A DNA stretch of 64,000 nucleotides from Pectobacterium polonicum (GCF_005497185.1 NZ_RJTN01000002.1:124001-188000), one strand, 5' to 3'. Counted from the first letter of the stretch, positions 36,684 through 46,660 are shown. Made by a program: numbers and translations. The notes: generated by a model from the letters alone, not told the origin.

Positions 36684-37708
36684 ACAACGCGGACGAAAAA
36701 AAGGTGTTGTTAGAAGTGGACGATCTGAAAGTTCACTTTGATGTCAGAGATGATAAACAGTGGTTCTGGCAGCCGCCGAAAAAACTGAAAGCGGTCGATG
36801 GCGTAACGCTGCGCTTATATGAAGGTGAAACGCTGGGCGTGGTAGGGGAATCTGGCTGCGGTAAATCTACGCTGGCGCGTGCCATTATCGGGCTGGTAAA
36901 AGCGACTGACGGACGCGTCACCTGGTTGGGGAAAGACCTGCTGGGCATGAGCGCCGATCAATGGCGAGCGGCACGTAGCGATATTCAGATGATATTTCAG
37001 GACCCGTTGGCGTCGCTGAATCCGCGTATGAACATTGGTGAAATTATTGCCGAGCCGTTGAAAGTTTATCATCCAGAGCTTGATCGGCAGGCGGTAAAAG
37101 ATCGTGTGAAAGCGATGATGCTGAAGGTTGGGCTGCTGCCTAGCCTGATCAACCGTTATCCACATGAATTCTCTGGTGGGCAGTGTCAGCGTATTGGTAT
37201 CGCCCGCGCGCTGATTCTGGAGCCGAAGTTGATTATCTGTGATGAACCGGTTTCTGCACTGGACGTATCGATTCAGGCACAGGTGGTTAACCTGCTGCGC
37301 CAGTTACAGCGTGAAATGCGCCTGTCGCTGATTTTCATCGCTCATGACTTATCGGTAGTGAAACACATTTCTGACCGCGTATTAGTGATGTATCTGGGTC
37401 ATGCAGTAGAGCTGGGAACCTACGATCAAGTCTATCAAAACCCGCAGCATCCCTATACCCGCGCACTGATGTCCGCGGTGCCGATTCCCGATCCCGATCA
37501 GGAACGTAACAAGAAGATACAGCTACTGGAAGGGGATTTGCCTTCACCGATCAATCCGCCATCCGGTTGCGTGTTTTGCACCCGTTGTCCGGTTGTCGGC
37601 CCTGAGTGCTCGAAAACCCGTCCATTACTGGAAGGGAGTTTTGCGCACGCCGTCTCGTGTCTGAAGGTCGATCCGCAGGCGTTGTTACCGGAAGCAGAAG
37701 CGCAGTAA
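36680..37708 (+). CDS. oppF: Oligopeptide ABC transporter ATPase OppF
   Basis: 342 residues. Walker A GESGCGKST, signature EFSGGQCQRIG, Walker B LIICDEPVSALDV, H-loop IAHDLSVV, and a C-terminal Cys motif CVFCTRCPVVGPEC. Heterodimerises with OppD. Last gene of the operon, followed by a strong terminator. Confidence 0.96.
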   Translation: MNNADEKKVLLEVDDLKVHFDVRDDKQWFWQPPKKLKAVDGVTLRLYEGETLGVVGESGCGKSTLARAIIGLVKATDGRVTWLGKDLLGMSADQWRAARSDIQMIFQDPLASLNPRMNIGEIIAEPLKVYHPELDRQAVKDRVKAMMLKVGLLPSLINRYPHEFSGGQCQRIGIARALILEPKLIICDEPVSALDVSIQAQVVNLLRQLQREMRLSLIFIAHDLSVVKHISDRVLVMYLGHAVELGTYDQVYQNPQHPYTRALMSAVPIPDPDQERNKKIQLLEGDLPSPINPPSGCVFCTRCPVVGPECSKTRPLLEGSFAHAVSCLKVDPQALLPEAEAQ

Positions 37709-37732
37709 CCCGTTTTATCGGTTACCGATGTA

Positions 37733-37763
37733 AAAAAGGCGTCTCCTGCGGGAGACGCCTTGC
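37733..37763 (+). terminator. Terminator of the opp operon
   Basis: AAGGCGTCTCC, loop TGC, GGGAGACGCCTT 25 bases after the oppF stop, flanked by an A-run upstream; only short T stretches after it. Confidence 0.85.
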
Positions 37764-37803
37764 ATTGCTGACAATGTACGTTGAGCGTTGATAATGGATA
37801 GAT

Positions 37804-37870
37804 CGTAAAGACGCTGTGAATACATCCCTGTACGCTCGAGCCGCGACATCCCTGTCGCGGACGCTTTACT
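37804..37870. repeat. Palindrome-rich intergenic element
   Basis: The inner part CCGCGACA-TCCC-TGTCGCGG (37841-37860) is a perfect 8-bp stem with a 4-base loop. The flanks carry GTAAAGACGC and GACGCTTTAC, an imperfect inverted pair around it, and a second TACATCCCTGTACG palindrome. Looks like a bacterial interspersed palindromic element, possibly several-copy genome-wide; only one copy is in this window. Confidence 0.55.
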
Positions 37871-37951
37871 CTTCTATTCCATTATCACCGTTTTCTTTTC
37901 GTAAATAGAATTACCCGCGTTTTCAGACGCTTTGCATTGAGGCGAAACGAA

Positions 37952-38275
37952 TTATTCTTTCCACAAAATGTGGCAAAGTTTGTGATCTTTTTCCCGGCAA
38001 ATCAGCACGCGGGCAAAAATATCAGTAATTTCTTCACCGTCTTGTTCTGCCAGCCCAATCACGACTTCGGCAAAGAAATCAGGATTCAGGTCGAAATCAA
38101 CGTGCTCAGCCCAGTCTTCAGCGGGGTCAAATAATTCAGCACCGCCGCGCTCTTCGAATTGCAGGTTGAAAAGCAAAATATCTGCCGGATCGAGGTTGTC
38201 CGCCGCCAGTTCTAAGAAGATATCGTAGGCCTGTTCCAATGCTTCGTCTTCGGTCAGGCGATTATTTAAATCCAT
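37952..38275 (-). CDS. yciU: DsDNA-mimic-type protein YciU (DUF440)
   Basis: 107 residues, very acidic (about a quarter Asp/Glu), DUF440. Conserved core [20 protein letters not shown] and the ending [15 protein letters not shown] match E. coli YciU. The HI1450 homologue is a proposed dsDNA mimic; the target here is unknown. Start [11 protein letters not shown] at 38275, behind AGGA with an 8-base spacer, replaces a longer frame upstream. Upstream neighbour clsA is on the same strand. Confidence 0.93.
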   Translation of the reverse strand: MDLNNRLTEDEALEQAYDIFLELAADNLDPADILLFNLQFEERGGAELFDPAEDWAEHVDFDLNPDFFAEVVIGLAEQDGEEITDIFARVLICREKDHKLCHILWKE

Positions 38276-38330
38276 AAAGCGATTCCTGTTAATTCCCAAT
38301 AGCCTTATTAGAACACGGGAAAACGCGTAT

Positions 38331-39791
38331 TTATAGCAGGGGGCTGAAAAAGTAGAACAACCGCTCGACGATGCGTTGCCAGTAAGGACGATTTTGCCAC
38401 TGCGCTGCGTTTAACAGGCGTGAGCGGGCAATATAATCTTCCTGCACGCAGGCTAAATCACTGCCGAACCCCGCATCATCGATCACCAGCGTAATTTCAA
38501 AATTTAGCCACAGGCTGCGCATATCGAGATTTACTGTGCCAACCAGGCTAAGCTGCCCGTCGACCAGCACGCTTTTGGTGTGCAGCAGTCCGTCCTTGAA
38601 TTGATAAATTTTTACGCCTGCGGCCAGCAGTTCCGTGAAGAACGCACGGCTGGCCCAGCCGACCAGTACGGAGTCGTTTTTGTGTGGCACAATAATACTG
38701 ACATCGACCCCGCGCTGGGCGGCGGTACAAATGGCATGTAGCAGGTCATCGCTGGGGACAAAATAGGGGGTTGTCATGATCAACTGCTTACGTGCCGAAT
38801 ACACGGATGTCAGCAGCGCCTGATGAATCATTTCTTCAGGGTAGCCAGGGCCTGAAGCAATAACCTGAATGGTGTGGCCGCTCTCCTGCTCGAACGGCAT
38901 AACGTTAACATCTGGCGGCGGCGGAAGCAGGCGTTTACCCGTTTCCATTTCCCAGTCACAGCAGTAAATAATGCCCAGCGTGGTTGCTACTGGGCCTTCA
39001 ATACGCGCCATCAGATCAATCCATTGCCCAACGCCTGCATCCTGCTTAAATAAGCGAGGATCGACCATATTCATACTACCGGTATAGGCAATCCGGTTGT
39101 CGATCAGGATAATTTTACGATGCTGTCGCAAATCCATACGGCGCAGGAAAGCACGGAATAGATTCACTTTCAGGGCTTCGACCACGTCTATTCCGGCGGT
39201 ACGCATAAGTTCGGGGTGATGCTGGCGGAAAAATTGGACGCTGCCAGCCGAGTCCAGCAGAATACGGCAATGTACTCCGCGTCGTGCAGCCGCAATCAGG
39301 GAAGAGGTAACTTGCTCGACCAGTCCACCGGATTGCCAGATATAAAACACCATCTCAATGTTGTTACGTGCAAGTTCAATATCACGTAATAGCGCCTTAA
39401 TGGTGTCATCAAACGTAGTCATCAACTGCAACTGGTTGCCTTTGACGCCACCCACCCCTTGCCGACGTTCACAAAGCTGGAATAGCGCGCTAGCGACTTC
39501 GCTGTTTTCCGTTGCGAAAATACGGCGGTATTCCTTTAATTCGCGCAGCCATTTAGCTGTAGATGGCCACATTTTACTGGCACGTTCAGCTCGACGTTTG
39601 CCGAGGTGGAGTTCGCCAAACGAAAGATAAGCGACAATACCGACAAGTGGCAGAATATAAATCACCAGCAGCCAAGCCATCGCTGAAGGCACAGCCCGGC
39701 GTTTCATCAGAATACGCAAGGTCACACCCGCGATCAGCAACCAGTAGCTAAAAACCAGTAACCAACTTATTACGGTATAAAATGTCGACAT
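38331..39791 (-). CDS. clsA: Cardiolipin synthase A
   Basis: 486 residues, inner membrane. Two N-terminal transmembrane helices (about 7-29 and 38-58), then two phospholipase-D domains with HKD motifs: [18 protein letters not shown] in the middle and [18 protein letters not shown] near the C-terminus. It condenses two phosphatidylglycerols to cardiolipin and glycerol. yciU follows after 55 bases. Confidence 0.96.
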   Translation of the reverse strand: MSTFYTVISWLLVFSYWLLIAGVTLRILMKRRAVPSAMAWLLVIYILPLVGIVAYLSFGELHLGKRRAERASKMWPSTAKWLRELKEYRRIFATENSEVASALFQLCERRQGVGGVKGNQLQLMTTFDDTIKALLRDIELARNNIEMVFYIWQSGGLVEQVTSSLIAAARRGVHCRILLDSAGSVQFFRQHHPELMRTAGIDVVEALKVNLFRAFLRRMDLRQHRKIILIDNRIAYTGSMNMVDPRLFKQDAGVGQWIDLMARIEGPVATTLGIIYCCDWEMETGKRLLPPPPDVNVMPFEQESGHTIQVIASGPGYPEEMIHQALLTSVYSARKQLIMTTPYFVPSDDLLHAICTAAQRGVDVSIIVPHKNDSVLVGWASRAFFTELLAAGVKIYQFKDGLLHTKSVLVDGQLSLVGTVNLDMRSLWLNFEITLVIDDAGFGSDLACVQEDYIARSRLLNAAQWQNRPYWQRIVERLFYFFSPLL

Positions 39792-39878
39792 AAAAGCAGC
39801 ACAGTTCCCTTCTGCAAAGAATTAACAAAGTGTACGCATAGATCTATAAAAGGGGAAATGCCTTTCCTCTGAATCTCA

Positions 39879-39997
39879 CCGTCATACTTCAAGCTGCATG
39901 TACGTTGGCTGCGATACTCGGTACTCGCCCTGTGGGACAACGCTTCACGTTGTTCAAAGCGCTAACGTTTTGTCCCGCACTCGAATTATTTAGGGGA
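39879..39997. repeat. Dispersed repeat, copy B (inverted)
   Basis: 119 bases in the clsA-yciY intergenic region, opposite in orientation to copies A and C. Left end CATACTTCAAGCTGCATG, right end CACTCGAATTATTTAGGG, the same pair of end sequences as in 63849-63983. About half the length of copy A. Confidence 0.65.
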
Positions 39998-40093
39998 TAA
40001 AAAAGAGAATGGCAGAGAGGGCGATTCACTGATTGTTGTCACGCAGCAGGGGGGTATAATGCCCAACGCGAGTGGATTAACAAGAGTCGCATC

Positions 40094-40270
40094 ATGAAAC
40101 GCAGTCGGAATGAAGTGGGCCGTTGGCGGATGTTACGTCAGGTCCAGCGTAGAAGAGGCCGTTGGTTGGAAGCGCAATCGCGTACTTACCGCCATATTCG
40201 CTCTGCTCGTTATTTGCAGCAGAAGCACCAACGGCGGGCATTACTCTATGCGGTAGCTTACGAGTGGTAA
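40094..40270 (+). CDS. yciY: YciY family small protein
   Basis: 58 residues, very basic (Arg-rich), no membrane segment. Begins MKRSRNEVGRWRMLRQVQRR, which matches the E. coli YciY N-terminus, and continues RWLEAQSRTYRHI. Same position between cls and yciI as in E. coli. Function unknown; the charge suggests nucleic-acid or ribosome contact, which is only a guess. Followed by a strong terminator. Confidence 0.85.
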   Translation: MKRSRNEVGRWRMLRQVQRRRGRWLEAQSRTYRHIRSARYLQQKHQRRALLYAVAYEW

Positions 40271-40279
40271 GTCAGTGAG

Positions 40280-40315
40280 AAAAATAGCGACCCGAAGCAT
40301 GGTCGCTATTTTTTA
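40280..40315 (+). terminator. Terminator after yciY
   Basis: AAAAATAGCGACC, loop CGAAGCAT, GGTCGCTATTTTTT: perfect 13-bp stem plus T-run, 10 bases after the yciY stop; symmetric enough to serve the convergent chemoreceptor gene. Confidence 0.92.
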
Positions 40316-40361
40316 TCACGGCATGTTGCTATCAAGGCACCGGTTTATTCCGTCATCGGGT

Positions 40362-42035
40362 TTATCCCATCATTGGAATGCGCTGAGCCATTTCTCTCTG
40401 GTCAATCATCGAATTAACGTCATGTTCTGTCGAGGGAAGGATAAACAACGATACCGAGGTACTGAGACGTTCCGTTTGCGCCAACAGTGAGGTGAAGGTG
40501 TGTGCGGAGGCTTCAACCTGACCCGCATTTTCTCTGACGGTATCGTTCAGCGTGCTGAGTCGGGCAGTCACTTCATGAATGCTTTCATTTTGCTGATGTG
40601 ATATTTCCGAGATCTCGCTCAGAAACGTGCCCGTTCCTTTCGCCGTTTGGATGATGTTCTGTAGGCTGTCATTCAGCTTGTTTACCAGCCGCGTTCCTGC
40701 GGTTACGCTGTTATCTGAATCACGGATCAGCACATTAATGTTCTGTGCAGAGTGGCTGCTTTGCGAAGCCAACGTGCCGACCTCTCGTGCGACAACGGCG
40801 AACCCGCGTCCCATTGCCCCAGCCCGCGCGGCTTCAATCGCTGCGTTCAACGACAAAATGTGCGTCTGGAATGCTACGTTCTCAATCATCCCAATAGCTT
40901 CCGTCATTTCTCGCGTTCTGCCTGCGATATCTGACATCGCCGCTTTGACGTCATTCATCATCGTTTCACCCTGTGTGGCAATTTTACTGGTGTCTTCCGC
41001 ATGCAAATTAGCCTGTTGGGTATGCAGGGTATTTTGTTCCAGATGTTGGCTGAGCTGAATAATGTGTTCAGTTGTGGCTTTAAGTTCTCGTGATTGGCGA
41101 TTCGCCTGTTCGGAAAGCTGTTGGTTATCCGCAGCGACGCGATCGACTTGTGTCACCATGTGGTCAACGCCCTGACGAACTTGATTGACCAATGTAACCA
41201 GACCTTCCTGCATTTGAATGACGTTGGTATTGAGCTGTTCAACTTCGCGTGTACCGTGGGTTTCTGTGTTGACCGAGTGAGATAGATCGCCTGCGGCGAT
41301 CCGTTTTAAATGGGTAATAATTTGTGTCAGCGGACGAATAATGACCCGATTAACGCCAACCCACACGGCGATTGCGATCGCCAATAAGAGGCCTAACACC
41401 GTGATAAAAATGGTTTTTGCACGATCGAGAGAGGATAAGAATTGTTGGCCATGCTGCTTTTGTAGTGCATCGGTATCTTGCAGATAGTGCGAATACTTTT
41501 GAGTAAAATCGCTTTGGTAGGCCTGAACCGGGACAGCAAAGAAAATATCGATCTGATTGGTGGTTTTGATTCCCTCGGCCAGCTCGACAAGCCCGGAATA
41601 AAGCTGGTTGTAACTTTTTTTCAAATCGACAAAGGCTGGCGTGTCTGCTTCATTCGTCGTGGCTGTTCCCAGTAATTGGTAGTGCGCTTGTGCCTGTTTT
41701 AGAGAGACTTCCGCTTCATCCATCAGGCTATGCCAGCTGCCTTCAGAACCTGTTTCTTTATCTACCAACAGATAAATACCCGCGCGGTTGAGCTTGTCGC
41801 TGGCATTCATCACTTCCATCCGTGCTTTATCCATTACCGCTTGTTGCTGGCGCAGACTCTCGTTTGCGGAAATATCCTGTCTAACTTGAGTCATCGTTTG
41901 AGAAATGACGCCGATAGAAACCAATTGCAGTAAAGAAAATAGCCCAATGATCAATAACAATCCGGAGAGAATACTTAGGCGATGACGGCGGCGGATAGTA
42001 GCAATTCCGTTTCGCAAAACCGCAGGCATTAACAT
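40362..42035 (-). CDS. Methyl-accepting chemotaxis protein
   Basis: 557 residues, inner-membrane chemoreceptor. Transmembrane helix 1 at about 21-43, a periplasmic helical ligand domain (about 47-205, four-helix-bundle type), transmembrane helix 2 at about 209-230, HAMP domain (232-284), then the signalling domain with the hairpin tip AIEAARAGAMGRGFAVVAREVG that docks CheA/CheW. The C-terminus (REMAQRIPMMG) lacks the NWETF-type CheR-docking pentapeptide, so it is probably a minor transducer. ATG at 42035 behind GAGGG. It occupies the place of kch in E. coli. Ligand unknown. Confidence 0.93.
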   Translation of the reverse strand: MLMPAVLRNGIATIRRRHRLSILSGLLLIIGLFSLLQLVSIGVISQTMTQVRQDISANESLRQQQAVMDKARMEVMNASDKLNRAGIYLLVDKETGSEGSWHSLMDEAEVSLKQAQAHYQLLGTATTNEADTPAFVDLKKSYNQLYSGLVELAEGIKTTNQIDIFFAVPVQAYQSDFTQKYSHYLQDTDALQKQHGQQFLSSLDRAKTIFITVLGLLLAIAIAVWVGVNRVIIRPLTQIITHLKRIAAGDLSHSVNTETHGTREVEQLNTNVIQMQEGLVTLVNQVRQGVDHMVTQVDRVAADNQQLSEQANRQSRELKATTEHIIQLSQHLEQNTLHTQQANLHAEDTSKIATQGETMMNDVKAAMSDIAGRTREMTEAIGMIENVAFQTHILSLNAAIEAARAGAMGRGFAVVAREVGTLASQSSHSAQNINVLIRDSDNSVTAGTRLVNKLNDSLQNIIQTAKGTGTFLSEISEISHQQNESIHEVTARLSTLNDTVRENAGQVEASAHTFTSLLAQTERLSTSVSLFILPSTEHDVNSMIDQREMAQRIPMMG

Positions 42036-42165
42036 GATTGTTGACCCTCTATAGATGAATAGCGGTCAAACTATCACGGTTAAATGACTAAAATATTTCA
42101 GCTTTTAGCGGAGAGGTAAGGGCCATGGTTTTCTGGTGCAACCATGACCTATATCAATTGAACCC

Positions 42166-42462
42166 TTAAAACACCTTTTTGTAGGGTTTCACGCTGACGT
42201 GTTTGTAGACGCCAGCCGCGATGTAAGGGTCAGCATTGGCCCATGCCGTAGCTTCATCCAGCGATGCGAATTCGGCGATAATGACAGAACCGCTAAAACC
42301 AGCCTGGCCGGGATCGTCGCTATCGATAGCGGGTAAGGGGCCAGCAGTAATCAGCCGACCCTGATCGCGTAATACCTGTAAACGGGCAAGATGGTCTGGC
42401 CTGACCGACAGGCGTTTTGCTAGGGAATCAACATTATCTTCAGCATAAATGACATAGAGCAT
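42166..42462 (-). CDS. yciI: YciI-like protein
   Basis: 98 residues, same as E. coli YciI. Ferredoxin-like dimer fold; the conserved His-Asp pair (RPDHLARL and ADPYIAAG) resembles muconolactone isomerase relatives, but the role in E. coli is unknown. Start [10 protein letters not shown] at 42462; the long upstream frame is not real. Divergent from tonB. Confidence 0.94.
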   Translation of the reverse strand: MLYVIYAEDNVDSLAKRLSVRPDHLARLQVLRDQGRLITAGPLPAIDSDDPGQAGFSGSVIIAEFASLDEATAWANADPYIAAGVYKHVSVKPYKKVF

Positions 42463-42655
42463 AGCGGCCTCACAGGTAGGAAGGTAAATTCTCGCGTTCG
42501 GGATTCCGGGTAGGGTTCCCCAACGGCCAAACACTATCGGTAAGAGAAACGTGTTTCTACCATCATACGTGATGTTGTTCGAGGACAATAGGTTGATTTG
42601 CCAGAGTAATCCCCCCACGATTTCTGTTTTTTTTACAATTCCACGGGTTGTTATT

Positions 42656-42674
42656 GAATATGATTGCTATTTGC
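42656..42674 (+). promoter_or_regulatory. Fur-box-like site upstream of tonB
   Basis: GAATATGATTGCTATTTGC, 39 bases before the tonB start: partial match to the GATAATGATAATCATTATC consensus, and close to the sequence before E. coli tonB, which is Fur-repressed. Match is imperfect. Confidence 0.65.
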
Positions 42675-42712
42675 ATTTAAACTTGGGCGGCATAAGAGGA
42701 TAAAGACAGACT

Positions 42713-43468
42713 ATGCCGCAAAAAAAATTTTTTCTAACCCGTCGTTACTCATGGCCATTCATACTTTCAGTTGGTTTTCACGGTTCACTGATTGCAGGTT
42801 TGCTGTACGCTTCGTTTAATAATTCCATTGAATTACCGCAGGAGTCTAAACCCATCAGCGTTGTGATGGTGAATCCTGCGGCCTACGAAGCGGCACCTGC
42901 TGCCAAATCAGCCCCTGAACCCGAGCCCATTAAGCAGCCAGAACCTGAGCCGGAACCGATTCCAGAACCGGAACCCGTGCCGCAGCCAGTCGCGATACCG
43001 TTACCTGAACCAAAACCCAAGCCGAAACCTAAACCGGAGCCCAAGCCCGTGAAGAAGGTTGAGCAGCCGAAGCCGGTTAAGCGTGAACCAACCGTTGAAA
43101 AACAGCCGCCTTCGCCGTTTACCAGCGAAGAGCCGACGCGCAATGTCAATAATGCGCCAGTGAAACAGGCACCTGCACCAGCAGCAAGTTCACAGTCGAG
43201 TGGACCACGTCCGCTGAGCCGCGCGCAGCCACAGTATCCAGCCCGTGCGTTCTCGTTACGCGTTGAAGGTCGAGTGAAAATGCAGTTTGATGTGGATGAA
43301 TCTGGGCGCGTTGACAACGTTCGGGTACTTTCTGCTGAGCCGCGCAATATGTTCGAGCGTGACATCAAACAGGCGATGCGTAAATGGCGTTACGAAGCGA
43401 GCAAGCCAGGTAAAGATCTGGTTGTGACTATCGTGTTTAAAATTGATGGCGGGGCGGCGGTCGAATAA
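42713..43468 (+). CDS. tonB: Energy-transducing protein TonB
   Basis: 251 residues. N-terminal membrane anchor (about 13-32) with the [13 protein letters not shown] His-bearing helix that meets ExbB/ExbD, a Pro-rich periplasmic spacer of Glu-Pro repeats then Lys-Pro repeats (about 65-120), and the C-terminal domain with the receptor-binding [20 protein letters not shown] motif. Drives iron-siderophore and vitamin B12 uptake. Fur-like box upstream; terminator at 43494-43523. Confidence 0.96.
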   Translation: MPQKKFFLTRRYSWPFILSVGFHGSLIAGLLYASFNNSIELPQESKPISVVMVNPAAYEAAPAAKSAPEPEPIKQPEPEPEPIPEPEPVPQPVAIPLPEPKPKPKPKPEPKPVKKVEQPKPVKREPTVEKQPPSPFTSEEPTRNVNNAPVKQAPAPAASSQSSGPRPLSRAQPQYPARAFSLRVEGRVKMQFDVDESGRVDNVRVLSAEPRNMFERDIKQAMRKWRYEASKPGKDLVVTIVFKIDGGAAVE

Positions 43469-43493
43469 TACCCGGCAATACATAAAAAGAAAC

Positions 43494-43523
43494 GGGGCAT
43501 CGTCTTTGATAGATGATGCCCCG
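43494..43523. terminator. Terminator between convergent tonB and yciA
   Basis: GGGGCATCGTC, short loop, GATGATGCCCC with G-U tolerance, then GCTTTCGTT; an A-rich run precedes it. Likely bidirectional. Confidence 0.7.
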
Positions 43524-43578
43524 CTTTCGTTATAGAACGGGTGAAATCGTGCCGATTCAGCAAGCGCTCAGCCTGATA

Positions 43579-44001
43579 TTACTCGCTTGGCGTGAAGTTG
43601 CTTTTACCCGCTGGCAGTTCACGTGGATGCCCTTCTTCATCAACGGCGACGTAAGTGAATAACGCTTCGGTGGCCCGGTAGCGCTGACCAATCGGCTCAG
43701 ACGAGACTTTTTTTACCCAGACTTCAACGTTGACATTGATAGAACTACGGCCAGTGCGTAAGCAACGCGCATAACAGCAAACCACATCGCCGACGGCAAC
43801 CGGTTTGAGGAACGACATCCCATCAACCCGTACAGTAACGACACGCCCTTCGGCGATTTCTTTCGCCAGAATGGCACCGCCGATGTCCATTTGTGACATC
43901 AACCAGCCGCCAAAAATATCCCCGTTCGCATTGGTATCAGCTGGCATTGCCAGCGTACGGAGAACCAGTTCACCCTGTGGTAACACGTTTTGTGTGCTCA
44001 T
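43579..44001 (-). CDS. yciA: Acyl-CoA thioesterase YciA
   Basis: 140 residues, hot-dog fold. Catalytic segment ANGDIFGGWLMSQMDIGG (residues 24-41) holds the key Asp/Asn. Broad acyl-CoA hydrolase in E. coli and Haemophilus. First member of the series yciC-yciB-yciA on this strand; 22 bases downstream of yciB, likely co-transcribed with it. Confidence 0.95.
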   Translation of the reverse strand: MSTQNVLPQGELVLRTLAMPADTNANGDIFGGWLMSQMDIGGAILAKEIAEGRVVTVRVDGMSFLKPVAVGDVVCCYARCLRTGRSSINVNVEVWVKKVSSEPIGQRYRATEALFTYVAVDEEGHPRELPAGKSNFTPSE

Positions 44002-44023
44002 TGTGTATGCCTCGGTTTAGCGA

Positions 44024-44590
44024 CTACGGTTGCTCGCTTTTTTCTTCTTCTGATTTCTCGTGGTCGTTAGGTAAGTGGCGATAAATATAGACGCCACAAA
44101 CCAGCGTAAACAGCAGCGTCACACCGGTTAGTCCAAAGACTTTGAAATTTACCCACACGCTTTGCGGTAGCCAGAAAGCAATATAAATGTTAACCAATCC
44201 GCACACCAGAAAGAACATGGCCCAGGCGAAATTCAGTTTCCCCCAGACAGGCTGCGGTAAGGTCAACTCTTTACCCAGCATCTTCTGAATCAGAGTCTGT
44301 TTCATGACAAACTGGCTAACCAGCAGGGCAATGGCAAACAAGGCGTAGATGATGGTCACTTTCCACTTAATAAACAGATCATTATGGAATACCAGCGTTA
44401 GCGAACCAAAAACGACGACCATCGCAAAGGTGACCAGCGTCATTTTCTCTATTTTACGGTACATCATCCAGGTGACTGCGAGTGACAGCGCCGTTGCCGC
44501 AATCAGTGCACCCGATGCAATATAGATGTCATAAAGTTTATAGGCCGCAAAAAAAACGACCAACGGTATAAAATCAAGAAGTTGCTTCAT
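44024..44590 (-). CDS. yciB: Inner-membrane protein YciB (IspZ septation family)
   Basis: 188 residues, five hydrophobic helices, ending in a charged tail ([12 protein letters not shown]). IspZ/YciB family: in E. coli it interacts with cell-elongation and division proteins and affects envelope integrity. Conserved [19 protein letters not shown] start. A 198-base gap separates it from yciC. Confidence 0.94.
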   Translation of the reverse strand: MKQLLDFIPLVVFFAAYKLYDIYIASGALIAATALSLAVTWMMYRKIEKMTLVTFAMVVVFGSLTLVFHNDLFIKWKVTIIYALFAIALLVSQFVMKQTLIQKMLGKELTLPQPVWGKLNFAWAMFFLVCGLVNIYIAFWLPQSVWVNFKVFGLTGVTLLFTLVCGVYIYRHLPNDHEKSEEEKSEQP

Positions 44591-44747
44591 TATGTCAATC
44601 CATCACTCAACTGTGTCGTAATCATAACCCGCAAGAGTTACCCGATAGCGCATGCCATTATCCTTTATTGTGGATCACCATTCCCGAGATATTGTAATAA
44701 TTTGCAGAAAATTACGAATGGGTCGGTAACGGCCAAGGGATTGCGAA

Positions 44748-44776
44748 GCCTATACCACCACAGGTGTGGCATAGGC
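44748..44776. other. Stem-loop after yciC
   Basis: GCCTATACCACC / GGTGTGGCATAGGC imperfect hairpin, 13 bases past the yciC stop; no T-run on either strand. Could be a weak terminator or 3'-end stabiliser. Confidence 0.4.
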
Positions 44777-44788
44777 CGGGAGCGGTAA

Positions 44789-45541
44789 TTACGCACGCAG
44801 CAGCATATAAAGGCGGAACAGATAAATGAGCAGGATCGCGGAGATCAGGTTGCCCAAGCCGTTCAGAACCACGCCGAGCACGGTCGGTGAGGAAATCGGT
44901 AACTTCGACACAATCAGCAAAATAGCGATTTTAGCCAGTAGCCACATCACGATGGCAGGTGCGGTTGCACGCAGGTTACCGTAAGCCAGTTTGGCACTCA
45001 CTTTAATGGCATTGAAAATCCCGCTTTTTTCCGTAACGACAATGATGGGTGACAAACTCAGCGCAATAGCGAGCAGCACGCCAGGAATGACCAGAAGCAT
45101 CATGCCAAGCTGGATGAGCAGGGTGCACAGCAGGATCAGGATAAGCAGACGCAGTAAAAAAGGTGCAGAGGCGCCAATGGCACGCAGTGCACTGGTGCGG
45201 TGTCCGTCAGAAACCAACTGAATCAGCATCAGAATCCCGCCCGTCAGCAGCGCATTGCCTACTAACGCAGCAAAGGTGCCGGCTGCCGACATTTTCAGTA
45301 ACACGGTTTGTTGTTCCGGCGTCATCTGCTGAATCAAGTCCATTAAGCCTGATTCGACAGAAGATGACAGATCGCTGCTGGAACTGCTCAGAATCTGTAA
45401 CTCGTCTCCAGAAGGCGATAGCGCATGATTCAGTATGACAGTAATGAATGCCGTCAACAGTGACATCATTAAGATGCTGATGAACTGGTTACGGGTAAAA
45501 TTCATCGTGTCACGGTACAACGTGTTAGCCGTGATAGGCAT
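44789..45541 (-). CDS. yciC: Inner-membrane protein YciC (UPF0259)
   Basis: 250 residues, six predicted membrane segments, family UPF0259. Start [15 protein letters not shown] at 45541 follows GGAG; the longer upstream frame is rejected. E. coli YciC is regulated by membrane and osmotic conditions, role undefined. Divergent from ompW. Confidence 0.93.
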   Translation of the reverse strand: MPITANTLYRDTMNFTRNQFISILMMSLLTAFITVILNHALSPSGDELQILSSSSSDLSSSVESGLMDLIQQMTPEQQTVLLKMSAAGTFAALVGNALLTGGILMLIQLVSDGHRTSALRAIGASAPFLLRLLILILLCTLLIQLGMMLLVIPGVLLAIALSLSPIIVVTEKSGIFNAIKVSAKLAYGNLRATAPAIVMWLLAKIAILLIVSKLPISSPTVLGVVLNGLGNLISAILLIYLFRLYMLLRA

Positions 45542-45728
45542 GAAGGCTCCTTGAAAAAGATAAATCGACAGAAAGAACTTAACTCGCGATTGTAACCTGT
45601 TAATTCGCGCTGTGGCACCCCGTTGGCGATGCAATGCTGTTTTTCCTTTCGTTGAGGATCAATGTGGTAGGGGTAGCCGTCGCCATTTTCCTCATCACTC
45701 ATGACGTAATTTATTCGTCATGCTGTTT

Positions 45729-45742
45729 TTGATCTGAATCAA
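45729..45742. promoter_or_regulatory. FNR-binding site upstream of ompW
   Basis: TTGAT-CTGA-ATCAA, an exact match to the FNR consensus, 147 bases before the ompW start. E. coli ompW is FNR-controlled. yciC starts 188 bases away on the other side. Confidence 0.85.
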
Positions 45743-45888
45743 TTTCATGAATTTTAATTGGTTAGTGATAAGTGATTTGGTTCAATCTGAACGTAAAACC
45801 TTTAAAGGATGTGATCTGGCTTAAAACAATAATACCCATTTAGGGGTATCTTTTGCTCGAAATTTAAACCCTATAAATGGAGTGGGTA

Positions 45889-46521
45889 ATGAAAAAAACA
45901 TCTTTCTTATTGTTGGCAGCGGCGCTCATGCCTGCATTTGCGCAGGCTCATCAAGCGGGTGATTTTATTGTTCGGGCGGGAACGGCGACTGTGCGTCCTG
46001 CTGAAAGCTCGGACAACGTGCTGGGATTGGGGGAGTTTCAGGTTAGCAACAATACTCAACTGGGTCTGACTTTCAGCTACATGGTGACGGACAACATTGG
46101 TGTTGAGTTGCTCGCCGCTACGCCGTTCAAACACAAAGTTGGCACACCGGGTACGGGAACGATTGCAGAAGTTAAGCACCTGCCACCGTCACTGGTAGCG
46201 CAGTACTATTTTGGCGATGCGCAAGATAAATTACGTCCTTATTTAGGCGTTGGTCTGAACTATACGATGTTCTTCGATGAGAAATTCAATGATACGGGGA
46301 AAGGTGCGGGTTTGAGCGATCTGAGCCTGAAAAATTCCTGGGGTATTGCGGCGCAGGCAGGGTTGGATTACAACCTGGACAAGAATTGGCTAGTAAACAT
46401 GTCCGTATGGTGGATGGATATTGATACTGATGTGAAATTTAAAGCCGGTAACGATCAGCAAAGTATCCATACTAAACTTGATCCGTGGGCCTTTATGTTT
46501 GGTGTAGGCTATCGCTTCTGA
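45889..46521 (+). CDS. ompW: Outer-membrane protein OmpW
   Basis: 210 residues. Signal peptide cut after AQA (about residue 20), then an 8-strand barrel starting HQAGDFIVRAGTATVRP and ending in the aromatic VGYRF. Transports small hydrophobic molecules in E. coli. GGAG Shine-Dalgarno; a Met four codons upstream is rejected. An exact FNR box upstream suggests anaerobic control. Confidence 0.96.
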   Translation: MKKTSFLLLAAALMPAFAQAHQAGDFIVRAGTATVRPAESSDNVLGLGEFQVSNNTQLGLTFSYMVTDNIGVELLAATPFKHKVGTPGTGTIAEVKHLPPSLVAQYYFGDAQDKLRPYLGVGLNYTMFFDEKFNDTGKGAGLSDLSLKNSWGIAAQAGLDYNLDKNWLVNMSVWWMDIDTDVKFKAGNDQQSIHTKLDPWAFMFGVGYRF

Positions 46522-46624
46522 TTGTTAATTTAATTTGATGTGAAGAATAAAAAATTTCCGAGAGAAATTTTTAACGTTGCGTGAGCAACGGTCCGTAAGG
46601 GGGCGGCCAGGGATGGCACGCCAT

Positions 46625-46660
46625 AAAAAAACGGCGACGTAAATAACGTCGCCGTTTTTA
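46625..46660. terminator. Bidirectional terminator ompW / KdgM-like gene
   Basis: AAAAAACGGCGACGT, loop AAAT, AACGTCGCCGTTTTTA: a perfect stem with A-run and T-run, between convergent genes. Confidence 0.92.

Noticed and set aside
42920-43075. Short tandem repeats resembling a repeat array
   Set aside because: They encode the Glu-Pro and Lys-Pro repeats of TonB; no spacers, so not CRISPR.
42883-43368. 161-codon Gly/Ser-rich minus-strand frame
   Set aside because: It is the reverse reading of the Pro-rich part of tonB.
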